From an uncultured Rhodospirillaceae bacterium (GTDB lineage: Bacteria; Pseudomonadota; Alphaproteobacteria; Rhodospirillales; UBA2165), in NCBI GenBank assembly GCA_913054205.1, contig CAJXJM010000026.1, positions 1 to 13,150 of the forward strand: a DNA stretch of 13,150 nucleotides. Direction: 5' to 3'. A program made the translations under genes and the position numbers. The notes beneath the pieces are model-generated. The model made no database searches. It saw nothing but the letters and a program-made list of their open reading frames with translations, and was not told the DNA's origin. The number at the start of each line of letters is the position of its first letter. Within the stretch, counting starts at the first letter, position 1. This document shows positions 1 through 7,398 of this stretch, piece after piece.

Positions 1-119
1 ATGGCGAGAGCGACAAAAAACCATTTGCGCGCGTTGCGATTGTTGATACGAGCTTTATTGGCAACTTGAAGAGCCAGGCCGATATAAAGTGCAACTGCGA
101 TGATTAGAAATGTGGTCAC
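1..119 (-). CDS. Small membrane protein, N-terminal part only (runs off the left edge)
   Basis: On the minus strand a GTG at 117-119 opens a frame that stays open to base 1 (39 codons). A GGAG ribosome-binding site lies 8 bases upstream, which decides the start. The peptide begins VTTFLIIAVALYIGLALQ, a hydrophobic segment that could be a membrane helix or an uncleaved signal anchor. A basic, asparagine-rich stretch (KARINNRNARK) follows, then WFFVALA at the edge, which could begin a second helix. This suggests a small integral membrane protein with a cytoplasmic basic loop. I do not recognise the family, and the C-terminus is missing. It points the same way as the ABC operon but is separated from it by about 200 bases with a REP-like palindrome, so it is probably a separate unit. 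Confidence 0.55.
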   Translation of the reverse strand, partial: MTTFLIIAVALYIGLALQVANKARINNRNARKWFFVALA

Positions 120-187
120 GATTAATACTCCAGTGATAGGGACTGATTGGTTCCCTTATGTGAGGCATTTGTCCTCGCCAGAGAAGC

Positions 188-231
188 GCTATTCTTGCAT
201 TCGGGCTATGCAGTTTTGGTATAGCAAGAAT
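188..231 (-). promoter_or_regulatory. Long-range inverted repeat in the leader of the left-edge gene
   Basis: ATTCTTGC at 191-198 is perfectly complementary to GCAAGAAT at 224-231 (8-bp arms, 25-base loop). GCTAT occurs at both 188-192 and 205-209 and can pair with ATAGC at 221-225, so alternative foldings compete for the same right arm. On the minus strand this lies about 70-110 bases upstream of the GTG start at 119. It could be a leader structure or a regulator-binding dyad. No known riboswitch core was recognised. The rest of 120-321 holds nothing else I can name apart from the palindrome at 281-316. Confidence 0.25.
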
Positions 232-280
232 TGTGGTTAATCTAAACGCTGGTTGTTCGATTTTTGAAAGCTGACACCCT

Positions 281-316
281 TCACCCCGACCCTCTCCCAC
301 AAGGGGAGAGAGAGGT
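281..316. repeat. REP-like palindrome
   Basis: The palindrome CTCTCCC (292-298) / GGGAGAG (304-310) has a 5-base ACAAG loop and is flanked by TCACCCCGAC. This is the general look of extragenic CCCTCTCCC...GGGAGAGGG elements dispersed in many proteobacterial genomes. It lies just beyond the permease stop codon. It has no T-run on the minus-strand exit side, so it is not a classical intrinsic terminator, though it could protect the 3' end of the operon mRNA. Only one copy is in this window, so its repetitive nature is inferred from general knowledge. Confidence 0.45.
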
Positions 317-321
317 TACTT

Positions 322-1845
322 TTAAACCACATCGGCAGTGGTTCTGAGCCTTAGCCGGCCACGAATATAGCGGGATAATGTGTCGATGCCGATATTTAAA
401 ATTGCCGTGACGATGATTAGGAACATCGCGCGGTCAAAACGCAAATCAGCGAAGGCACTGTCGATATAAAAGCCGAGTGTGGCTATGCCCAGAATGCCAA
501 GGATTGCGGTTTCGCGCATAATGACCTCCCAGCGATAAAACAGAAAAGCCAGGAACTGCGGATAAAGGCGTGGAAGAACGTCATAGGCGTAGAGATTTAG
601 GCCTTTCGGACTGTCGGGTCTAAGATCCATATCTTCGGTGTAACGACCGATCAAATGCCCAATGATTGCACCGTTATGCAGCGCTAAGGCGACAGCCGCC
701 GGCAACATGGAAGGCCCCCATAACAATAAGAAAATGAGCGCCAATACATATTCCGGCGTTGATCGTAGGACCACCAAAAAGATATGGCCTGTTGTGCGCC
801 CAAAAGTATTAAAGAATTTCGGAGAAATCAGCGGGAAGAACAATAGTGTCAGTGCGCCTGATCCGACGAGTGCCACTTGGGTTAGAATTATCGTGGCGAT
901 GATGCCGGGGAGGGCTTGCTCGTTCCACATAATGCTCAGCCATGCGCCGAGAGCCGAGAGTGTTCCCATGTCGAATGTCTCAGCAACCCGGAGCGGATGC
1001 GGCAAAATATCATAGGTGAAAAAGCGAACAAGATTGCTTGTCGCGAGTTCACCGGTCCATGGAATGACCAACAGGGCCAAAATTATATAAAGCGGGATCA
1101 AACGGGCGTGAACCCATTTCCGAATGGTCGCGATTATCACATAAAAAATGATCAAAAGCGCGGTGACTTCTGAATATCTGCCTTGGGAAAAGGCGGATTC
1201 TAAGTGAAAGCCAATCGTTGGTAGACCAACAAAACCTAGAACGGCACTTGAGCGCAGCCCGCATTCCAATCGATAGAGGGCGTAGGTCTTGAAATGCGCC
1301 CAGGCATCCGGCATGCGGACAAACATAAATGTCGAAATACTGCTCGTGCCTTTGGGAAGTGTCTGCAAGGGTGCCGGATCAGATTCTTCAAGTATTTCTG
1401 AGTAAACTTTTGCGAATATGCCGGCATAGGGTATGGCAATAGCCAACACGCCGGTCAGCGGCGTAAGGCCAAATACTTGCAAAAATATGAGCGCCCAAAA
1501 AAGCTCATGCACCGAGCGAATGAAGGCGCATAGGATGCGAACTGCTCTGAACTGAAAAGCCAAGGCGAGTGGAAACCCCATGGCATTGCCGAGCGCCACG
1601 CCTAAAATTGCGAAAGCAACCGTGTTGACGACAGCACTCCATAAATCCTCTGTCGCGGAGAAATCAGGTGTGATAATGCCGGCAACCATGCGTTCAATCT
1701 CGATCCACGGATCAAGTGTGGTGATCTCAAAATCACCAAGTAGTCCCAAGACAAGTGCAATCACTAGGAAGCCAAGGCTGATTCGTAGGAGCGGGCGAGG
1801 CTTGGAACCCGCCTTGAATCCATTACTGCTTATAGAGGCCGTCAA
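322..1845 (-). CDS. ABC transporter permease, PhnE-like, two permease domains fused
   Basis: Inner-membrane channel of the three-gene importer encoded here. The 507-residue product is about twice a usual PhnE permease (about 260-290 residues) and contains two homologous permease halves, roughly residues 55-255 and 285-500. Each half has its own ATPase-coupling region: RSVHELFWALIF in the first and RSTPEYVLALIF in the second. About ten to twelve hydrophobic segments are visible. The proposed start is a TTG at 1843-1845 with AAAGG nine bases upstream, overlapping the ATPase 3' end by 23 bases; no in-frame ATG near this point is better. The fused form can supply both permease copies, which fits the absence of a second permease gene. 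The family imports small oxyanions such as phosphonate, phosphite or, by annotation, selenate. The substrate cannot be read from this subunit. Confidence 0.88.
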   Translation of the reverse strand: MTASISSNGFKAGSKPRPLLRISLGFLVIALVLGLLGDFEITTLDPWIEIERMVAGIITPDFSATEDLWSAVVNTVAFAILGVALGNAMGFPLALAFQFRAVRILCAFIRSVHELFWALIFLQVFGLTPLTGVLAIAIPYAGIFAKVYSEILEESDPAPLQTLPKGTSSISTFMFVRMPDAWAHFKTYALYRLECGLRSSAVLGFVGLPTIGFHLESAFSQGRYSEVTALLIIFYVIIATIRKWVHARLIPLYIILALLVIPWTGELATSNLVRFFTYDILPHPLRVAETFDMGTLSALGAWLSIMWNEQALPGIIATIILTQVALVGSGALTLLFFPLISPKFFNTFGRTTGHIFLVVLRSTPEYVLALIFLLLWGPSMLPAAVALALHNGAIIGHLIGRYTEDMDLRPDSPKGLNLYAYDVLPRLYPQFLAFLFYRWEVIMRETAILGILGIATLGFYIDSAFADLRFDRAMFLIIVTAILNIGIDTLSRYIRGRLRLRTTADVV

Positions 1846-2479
1846 GATCTGATGCCTTTAAGCTGCCAGAGGGTTCGTTCATCACAAGATCGCCATCTTT
1901 CAAACCGATGACGCGGCTAGAATATTTGAGGGCGAGTTCAACATCATGCATCGAAAGAACGACCGTTTGGTGACTGGCCGAGATCGCCTGCATGACGGTG
2001 TGAGATTGGTGTTCATCGACAGCCGACACCGGCTCGTCTCCGAAAAATATTGAGCTGTCTTTAAAAATCGCGCGGGCGACAGCGGTGCGTTGTTGTTGTC
2101 CGCCGGATAATTCACGGATCGGCTCAAACACTTTTTCTTCGAGGCCAACCTGGATAAGGATCGGCAGAACCTGATCCACTTCTTTTTTGAGAGGTTTGAT
2201 CAAATTGACGACGTTGTACCAGGAGGGATGTTTATTGAGCCGCCCCATATAGACGTTATGGAACACTGAAAGGGAACGGACCAGGCCAAGATCTTGCGGT
2301 ACCAGCGCGGCGTCTTCTTTGCATTGCTGATACAACAAATTCAGCAGCGTAGACTTGCCGGCCCCGCTTTGGCCGACAAGTGCTATTTTCTCACCTTGCT
2401 CTATCCCGAGGGATAGATTGTTGAGAACGGCTGTTCCATTATATTGGACAGTGGCATTTTTGAGTTCGAGTAATGGCAT
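1823..2479 (-). CDS. ABC transporter ATP-binding protein (PhnC-like)
   Basis: Cytoplasmic ATPase that drives the importer. All nucleotide-binding motifs are intact in the 218-residue product: Walker A GQSGAGKST (36-44), Q-loop Gln62, signature LSGGQ (124-128), Walker B IFFGDE (144-149), D-loop SAVD (152-155) and switch His178. It is shorter than typical PhnC (about 260 residues) and lacks a long C-terminal extension, but it covers a complete nucleotide-binding domain. The ATG lies 16 bases after the binding-protein stop, and its own Shine-Dalgarno site is poor, so translation may be coupled. The gene overlaps the permease gene by 23 bases. Order and spacing imply a single transcript of binding protein, ATPase and permease. 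Confidence 0.9.
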   Translation of the reverse strand: MPLLELKNATVQYNGTAVLNNLSLGIEQGEKIALVGQSGAGKSTLLNLLYQQCKEDAALVPQDLGLVRSLSVFHNVYMGRLNKHPSWYNVVNLIKPLKKEVDQVLPILIQVGLEEKVFEPIRELSGGQQQRTAVARAIFKDSSIFFGDEPVSAVDEHQSHTVMQAISASHQTVVLSMHDVELALKYSSRVIGLKDGDLVMNEPSGSLKASDLDGLYKQ

Positions 2480-2495
2480 GGTTCACACGTGGCCT

Positions 2496-3356
2496 CTACT
2501 CCAACAGGCCAATTTCTTTGCCGACGGAAACAATTGGCGCGTAGTCATCATTGGAAGCCGCAATGAAAGAATTCCTCGGGAACTGCTTGAGCAAATTAGG
2601 ATCATTCATGTTCAGCAATGCCTTTTTTACTTTGCCGATGAAGCCCCCACCATAGCGTTTGTCCGCATCGCCCCGGATGCTCCAATTGTAATCCGGATAG
2701 TCTGGCGTGGTCCAAATAATTGAAACTTTGGAGGTATCGATTTTACCGGTTTTCAATTCTTTGTCCCACACGGCAAAATTCACGGCACCAATTTGAAAAG
2801 CCCCAGATTGAACGAGGGCAATGGTGCGGGAGTGGTCGCCGCTAAAGCCGACACGACTAAAGACATTTTTAGGCTTTTTTTTGAAATTCTTGCGGATATG
2901 GAATTCCGGCATCAACCGGCCAGAGGTTGATCCTTTGGAGCCGAAAGTAAATGTTTTCCCCGCCATGGATTTTGGGAAACTCGAAGATTTTTTTAGACCG
3001 GTGCTGGTATGGGCAATGAAATATGTCTTAAACGCCTTATCCTCTGCGCCTTGAGCAATGGCTTGAGAGCCTTTGACCAAATTACGGGCGCGCACACCAG
3101 AGAGACCACCGAACCATGCAAGTTGTACCTGATTGTTGCGGAAAGCAGTGACTGCGGCTGAATAGGATTTGACCGGAATATACTTAACCTCGACGCCAAG
3201 TTCCTTTGTGAGGTAATTGGCAATCTTGCCGAAGCGTGCCTTCAAGGCGCTATCATCTTGATCCGGAATCGCTGTAAACGTAAAGGTTTCTGCAAAAGCC
3301 GGCGCAGACAGGCTGGCAATTAGCGCCGCTGTCGCTAGGGTTTTTACGAAATTCAT
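2496..3356 (-). CDS. Periplasmic binding protein, PhnD-like, of the putative-selenate (oxyanion) subfamily
   Basis: Periplasmic receptor that delivers a ligand to the fused permease. The start at 3356 is set by an AGGAG site seven bases upstream and by an ordinary signal peptide (residues 1-21, cleavage after APAFA); the longer in-frame extension to 3473 is not used. The mature protein begins ETFTFTAIPDQD and carries motifs typical of PhnD-like receptors: VKSYSAAVTAFRNNQVQLAWFGG, then the segment FGSKGSTSGRLMPEF, then FSGDHSRTIALVQSG. From memory, these match the subfamily annotated as putative selenate ABC transporter binding protein better than the 2-aminoethylphosphonate receptors. That label rests on genomic association rather than transport data. 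No selD or other selenium gene is visible here. First gene of the importer operon, about 130 bases downstream of the IclR gene. Confidence 0.85.
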   Translation of the reverse strand: MNFVKTLATAALIASLSAPAFAETFTFTAIPDQDDSALKARFGKIANYLTKELGVEVKYIPVKSYSAAVTAFRNNQVQLAWFGGLSGVRARNLVKGSQAIAQGAEDKAFKTYFIAHTSTGLKKSSSFPKSMAGKTFTFGSKGSTSGRLMPEFHIRKNFKKKPKNVFSRVGFSGDHSRTIALVQSGAFQIGAVNFAVWDKELKTGKIDTSKVSIIWTTPDYPDYNWSIRGDADKRYGGGFIGKVKKALLNMNDPNLLKQFPRNSFIAASNDDYAPIVSVGKEIGLLE

Positions 3357-3456
3357 TGGATATCTCCTGACTAAAAATCGAATACTTAAATTAAAGAGAA
3401 AATACCATAGGAAAGCGATTCCCAGAGGTAAACTACAAATTTGGTAGGGTTTTCTA

Positions 3457-3479
3457 ATATGCGGTTTTCTCACGCATAT
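3457..3479. promoter_or_regulatory. Inverted repeat between the IclR gene and the importer operon
   Basis: ATATGCG (3457-3463) and CGCATAT (3473-3479) form a perfect 7-bp dyad around a 9-base spacer. It lies 9 bases beyond the IclR stop codon and about 100 bases upstream of the binding-protein start. There is no T-run, so it could equally be an operator for the importer operon or a weak 3' hairpin for the IclR mRNA. No convincing -35/-10 pair was found in 3357-3488, although the stretch from about 3370 to 3410 is very AT-rich and is the likeliest promoter location. Confidence 0.3.
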
Positions 3480-3488
3480 GTGATGGGC

Positions 3489-4265
3489 TTAGCGATTGAG
3501 GCCGAGTGCGTGATTGATCTTTTCGCGGCAAGCTTTGAGAGCCTGGGTGTAGCGTTCCTCATTGCCTTCAAATCGTTGTGTCGGCATTGGAATCGAAATG
3601 GCCGCGGTGCCGCGCGGCAAATTACTGATCACGGCGGAAACTGCTGAAATACCTTCCGTATGTTCTTGCCGATCAATCGCAATGCCATCAACGCGCACTT
3701 TCTGTAGTTCTTCCTGGAACGCCCTAATGTCCGTAATCGTTGAACTTGTCAGTTTTTCTAATTCCTGCGGCAAAAGATGGGCTAAGCTGCTTTCATCTAT
3801 TTCAGCGAGTAAACATTTTCCGGGCGCACAGGCGTGAGCCGGAAAACGTGCGCCTACTTCAGAGACGGCAACCAAACCTTTACGCTGCGAAGAACACTGA
3901 TCCAAAAACACCACAGAACTGCCGCTCAAGATCGAGAGGTCAACGGTTTCATTGAGTTCATCGCACAACTCTTCCAAATAGGGACGGATCGGATCTTTGA
4001 AGTCAGAAAGTGATGCCGCTGCAATGCTAAAGAATGCCGGTCCGATGCGAATTTGAGATTCGCCTGGGCCGTCTATGACAAAGCCCTCCACCTTGAGAGC
4101 GCCGACAATGCGCTGCACCGTTGATCGTGGCAGGTTTACTTGAGATGCTATTTGACCGAGACTAAGCCCACGAGATTCATCATTGAGTGCGCGCAGTATC
4201 TCAGCCGCTCTTGAGATAACGCGGATACCGGAGGAGCTTTTTTTAACAGATTCTGACATTGACAT
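3489..4265 (-). CDS. IclR-family transcriptional regulator (first copy)
   Basis: A 258-residue product with the two-domain layout of the family. An N-terminal winged helix-turn-helix spans about residues 14-75, with the recognition region LSLGQIASQVNLPRSTVQRIV and a wing near FVIDGPGESQIRIG. A C-terminal effector domain spans about 85-250, with the usual ARFPAHACAPGKCLLA and AVISNLPRGTAAISIPMP segments. Family members sense small organic acids or aromatic compounds and often control an adjacent catabolic operon. The gene is divergent from the molybdenum transhydroxylase genes across a 106-base gap, making those genes (and itself) the most likely targets. It also precedes the importer operon on the same strand. 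ATG at 4265 is used; ATG at 4259 is an equally possible start two codons later. Ligand unknown. Confidence 0.9.
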   Translation of the reverse strand: MSMSESVKKSSSGIRVISRAAEILRALNDESRGLSLGQIASQVNLPRSTVQRIVGALKVEGFVIDGPGESQIRIGPAFFSIAAASLSDFKDPIRPYLEELCDELNETVDLSILSGSSVVFLDQCSSQRKGLVAVSEVGARFPAHACAPGKCLLAEIDESSLAHLLPQELEKLTSSTITDIRAFQEELQKVRVDGIAIDRQEHTEGISAVSAVISNLPRGTAAISIPMPTQRFEGNEERYTQALKACREKINHALGLNR

Positions 4266-4371
4266 ATTTCCAAGATTCGATACGATTAATCATCTAGTGG
4301 TTGGAATGTACCACCATACGATACTGATAATCAACTGCTTAAAATAGAAAAAAATAAATAGGGACGGGCCG
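4266..4371. promoter_or_regulatory. Divergent promoter/operator region, IclR gene versus transhydroxylase operon
   Basis: The only space from which both the minus-strand regulator and the plus-strand molybdenum enzyme genes can be transcribed. It contains a direct repeat ATACGAT at 4280-4286 and 4316-4322, the palindrome GATTAATC at 4284-4291, and an inverted repeat GTGGT (4297-4301) / ACCAC (4310-4314). An IclR dimer could bind here, but none of these elements matches the 21-bp dyad found further right in the window. A weak AGGGA Shine-Dalgarno site precedes the ATG at 4372. Confidence 0.45.
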
Positions 4372-7300
4372 ATGAAACTTATACTTTCACTTATTCTATT
4401 CGCATTACCGTGGATGCTACGTTTTAAAGCATGGTTCCATAAAGAATTTCGTGAGCGTCTCAAAGAAAAAAATTTCACCGTCCAGATGAAAATCGCTGAT
4501 GATTCCACGGGTCGTTCTTTTACTTTCAAAGACAGTAAAATTTCGTCAGCAAGCGGCATTCACGCCAGCCCAGATGTGACGATCAGTTTTAAAACCGAAT
4601 CGCTTGCTGTGAAACTGCTTTTGCCACCAAGGGATTATCAGGCGCAAATTGACGCGATCAAAAACTTCAATCTCATGGCAATGGGCCCGGATGAGTTGGT
4701 CACGTGGTTTTCTGAAACCGTTATGATGAGCCAGACCGTTGGCTGGAAATATGGCACGCCCGTTGATAACGGCGAAATACGTTACAGCAATCATACCAAT
4801 GGCGGCCCGGTTCATGTTTATGTCAAAGACGGCAAGATTATTCGCATCACGCCGATCGATTTTCAAGATGACGATGGCGATACCTGGACGATTAAGGCGC
4901 GCGGCAGAGAATTTTCGCCACCGCGCAAGACGACGCTTTCACCTCATGGCTTGGCTTCCAAGTCGTTGGTCTATTCGAAAGATCGAAATCTTTATCCGAT
5001 GAAGAGAGTTGATTTTGATCCCAACGGAGATCGCAACTGTCAAAACAGGGGCATCTCCGGATATGAGCGCATCTCCTGGGATGAAGCGCTCGATATTGTT
5101 GCAAGTGAAATTAAACGCGTGAACCGGCAATATGGTCCTGGAGCAATTTTGGCAGCCCGAAGTTCTCATCATACTTGGGGAAATATCGGATATTACATCT
5201 CGGCCTATCAAAAATTTATCAATATTATCGGTGCGACGACCACCATGCTAAACCCAGACAGTTGGGAAGGCTGGTATTGGGGGGCAATGCATCATTACGG
5301 CCATTCGATGCGCAATGGCGCGACGGAAATATATGGCCAAGTTGAGGACTGCCTGCAGGAGGCTGAAATGATCGTCTTTTGGTCGAGCGATCCCGAAGTC
5401 ACCAACGGTGTCTATGGCTCTTTTGAGGGAACAATTCGGCGCCAATGGGAGAAAGAGCTTGGCATCGAAATGGTTCATATCGATCCGTACTTTAATGAGA
5501 CAGCCGCCTTCCTGGGCGGCAAGTGGATTGCGCCGCGCCCAACGACGAGCCCGGCCCTAGCGCATGCTATTACCCATGTCTGGATTGCCGAAGATCTCTA
5601 CGATAAAGACTATGTTGAAAAACGCACCACAGGGTTTGATAAGTGGAGCGCCTATATCATGGGCAAGGACGATGATGGTGTCGCTAAAACGCCGGAATGG
5701 GCCGAAGCGGAAACCGGTGTACCAGCGCGTGAAACACGCGCGCTCGCACGCAAATGGGCAAGCAAAAAAACCTATCTGTCAGCCGGCGGTATGGGGACGA
5801 CCTTTGGCGGCGCTTGCCGAACAGCAACCGGTGCTCAATGGGCGCGCTCGATGATTTGTTTAATGGCGATGCAGGGTTTGGGTAAGCCCGGGATTAACTT
5901 TGGCGGCCTGCAACTTGGCGCGCCGGTTGATTACAATTTTTATTTCCCCGGCTATGCGGAAGGCGGCTTTAACGGTGACAGCATGAACTCCGCCAATGGC
6001 GTGTCGCTATATCAGCGCATGCCGCATTTGATCAGTATGAACCCTACCCAACAGACAATCCCGCGCTTGAAAATGCCGGAAGCGATTATGGAGGGGAAAG
6101 CTGAAGGGTATCCGATTGATATTCGTTCGATCGAAGGCCAGTTCTTCCCGGTGCATTATCCGTCGCCCGGCCATTCGCCAGTGAAAATCATGTATAAATA
6201 TGGCTCGTCCTATATCAGCACGCAGCCGGATAGTAACCGCTATGTCAAAATGTATCAGACAGACGACCTCGAGTTCGTTGTCAGTCAATCGATCTGGTTT
6301 GAGGGTGAGGTTAAATTTGCCGACGTGATCTTGCCCGCCTGCACTAATTTTGAGCGTTGGGATATTGGCGAATGGTCCAATCCCGGTGGCTACGGCTATG
6401 ATTGGGTGGGGCAGCTCAATCACCGCGTCATTGGCATGCAGCACAAATGCATTGAGCCGTTGGGCGAGTCGAAATCTGACTATCAAATATTCAAAGAGCT
6501 TTGCATGCGCATGGGTCATGCTGCGTATTTCACCGAAGGTCACCGCGAGATCGATTGGGTCAAACGCATGTTTGATGCATCGGATCTACCCAAACATATT
6601 TCCTGGAAAAAATTTCGTACCAAAGGCTACTTTGTTGTGCCTGCTGAAAAAGAAAAGCTTCGCTCACCGGTCGCCTATAAATGGTTTGCTGATGGGGTTA
6701 AGAAAAATGTCCCGGAACCGCATCCGTTGCCGGGATCTTACGGTGAAGATTTCCTCGATGGATTACAAACTCAGTCTGGCAAAATTGAATTTGAGAGCCA
6801 GAGCTTGAAGCGATTCGGACAGGACCCGGAACGTCCACCACTGAATAAATATATCCCCTCTTGGGAAGGAATTCATTCCACTGAGCTGTTCGAGAAATTT
6901 CCGTTGCAGTTGATTTCGCCGCATTCTCGCTACAGCTTCCATACCAAGGGCGACGGTAAAGATAGTGCGATCAACGACATTAAAGATCATCGGGTTAATA
7001 TAGACGGATATTTCTATTGGCTGGTGCGAATTTCTGTCTCGGATGCCAAGGCACGCGGGATTGAAGAAAATGATCTGGTAAAACTTTACAATGAGCGCGG
7101 CGCGGTTATCTGTGCGGCGAATATAACCGAGCGGCTATTGCCGGGCATCATTCATTGCCGGCAAGCCTCTGCAGTTTATGATCCAGTTGGCAGGCCAGGC
7201 TATTCAGCGGATCGAGGCGGCTGCGTCAATGTACTCACACCGAAACGTACGCAATCGCTGAAGACCCACTCGGCGGCCTACAATTCCTGTCTCATTGAAA

Positions 7301-7380
7301 TTGAAAAATGGGATGGCAGCACGGGTGATGAACAGTTTGCAGCGGCCACTGCAGATACAACTTTAGTTCCGGCAGAATAG
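4372..7380 (+). CDS. Molybdopterin (bis-MGD) oxidoreductase, transhydroxylase/resorcinol hydroxylase-type large subunit with N-terminal SCP2-like domain
   Basis: Catalytic subunit of the DMSO-reductase superfamily. From about residue 134 ([21 protein letters not shown]) to the end it follows the Pelobacter acidigallici pyrogallol-phloroglucinol transhydroxylase large subunit as I recall it, including [11 protein letters not shown] (264-274), NPDSWEGW (294-301), [10 protein letters not shown] (523-532), [10 protein letters not shown] and ADRGGC. By that comparison Ser297 is the molybdenum ligand (Ser175 there), with Asp296 and His266 the active-site acid and histidine, and Cys657 the active-site cysteine. 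As in that enzyme there is no N-terminal Fe-S motif. Residues 1-130 are extra: a hydrophobic helix (1-16) and a segment with SCP2 sterol-carrier-like features ([40 protein letters not shown]). No twin-arginine signal, so probably cytoplasmic. Known relatives transfer or add hydroxyl groups on pyrogallol or resorcinol; the substrate here is not determined. Followed after 18 bases by its Fe-S partner. Confidence 0.92.
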   Translation: MKLILSLILFALPWMLRFKAWFHKEFRERLKEKNFTVQMKIADDSTGRSFTFKDSKISSASGIHASPDVTISFKTESLAVKLLLPPRDYQAQIDAIKNFNLMAMGPDELVTWFSETVMMSQTVGWKYGTPVDNGEIRYSNHTNGGPVHVYVKDGKIIRITPIDFQDDDGDTWTIKARGREFSPPRKTTLSPHGLASKSLVYSKDRNLYPMKRVDFDPNGDRNCQNRGISGYERISWDEALDIVASEIKRVNRQYGPGAILAARSSHHTWGNIGYYISAYQKFINIIGATTTMLNPDSWEGWYWGAMHHYGHSMRNGATEIYGQVEDCLQEAEMIVFWSSDPEVTNGVYGSFEGTIRRQWEKELGIEMVHIDPYFNETAAFLGGKWIAPRPTTSPALAHAITHVWIAEDLYDKDYVEKRTTGFDKWSAYIMGKDDDGVAKTPEWAEAETGVPARETRALARKWASKKTYLSAGGMGTTFGGACRTATGAQWARSMICLMAMQGLGKPGINFGGLQLGAPVDYNFYFPGYAEGGFNGDSMNSANGVSLYQRMPHLISMNPTQQTIPRLKMPEAIMEGKAEGYPIDIRSIEGQFFPVHYPSPGHSPVKIMYKYGSSYISTQPDSNRYVKMYQTDDLEFVVSQSIWFEGEVKFADVILPACTNFERWDIGEWSNPGGYGYDWVGQLNHRVIGMQHKCIEPLGESKSDYQIFKELCMRMGHAAYFTEGHREIDWVKRMFDASDLPKHISWKKFRTKGYFVVPAEKEKLRSPVAYKWFADGVKKNVPEPHPLPGSYGEDFLDGLQTQSGKIEFESQSLKRFGQDPERPPLNKYIPSWEGIHSTELFEKFPLQLISPHSRYSFHTKGDGKDSAINDIKDHRVNIDGYFYWLVRISVSDAKARGIEENDLVKLYNERGAVICAANITERLLPGIIHCRQASAVYDPVGRPGYSADRGGCVNVLTPKRTQSLKTHSAAYNSCLIEIEKWDGSTGDEQFAAATADTTLVPAE

Positions 7381-7398
7381 GCGGGCAGGAGAATAAAA

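Noticed and set aside
55..300. 81-residue open frame on the minus strand left of the permease
   Set aside because: It begins within the REP-like palindrome, has no recognisable domain, and overlaps in another frame the better supported GTG-started membrane protein with a clear ribosome-binding site.
2496..3356. Calling the importer a phosphonate transporter (phnCDE)
   Set aside because: The overall fold family fits, but the motifs in the binding protein resemble the putative selenate-type subfamily and no C-P lyase or phosphonate gene is present. The phn gene symbols were therefore not used.
3357..3473. Longer N-terminus for the periplasmic binding protein
   Set aside because: The extension would bury a textbook signal peptide behind 39 residues, whereas the ATG at 3356 has an AGGAG site at ideal distance.
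4372..4450. Tat or Sec export signal on the molybdenum subunit
   Set aside because: The N-terminus is hydrophobic but has no twin-arginine motif or cleavage site, and it runs straight into the SCP2-like segment. The homologous transhydroxylase is, to my knowledge, cytoplasmic.
6007..6543. 178-residue open frame opposite the transhydroxylase gene
   Set aside because: It lies entirely within the strongly conserved large-subunit coding region, antisense to it, and shows no protein family features. It is a codon-bias shadow.
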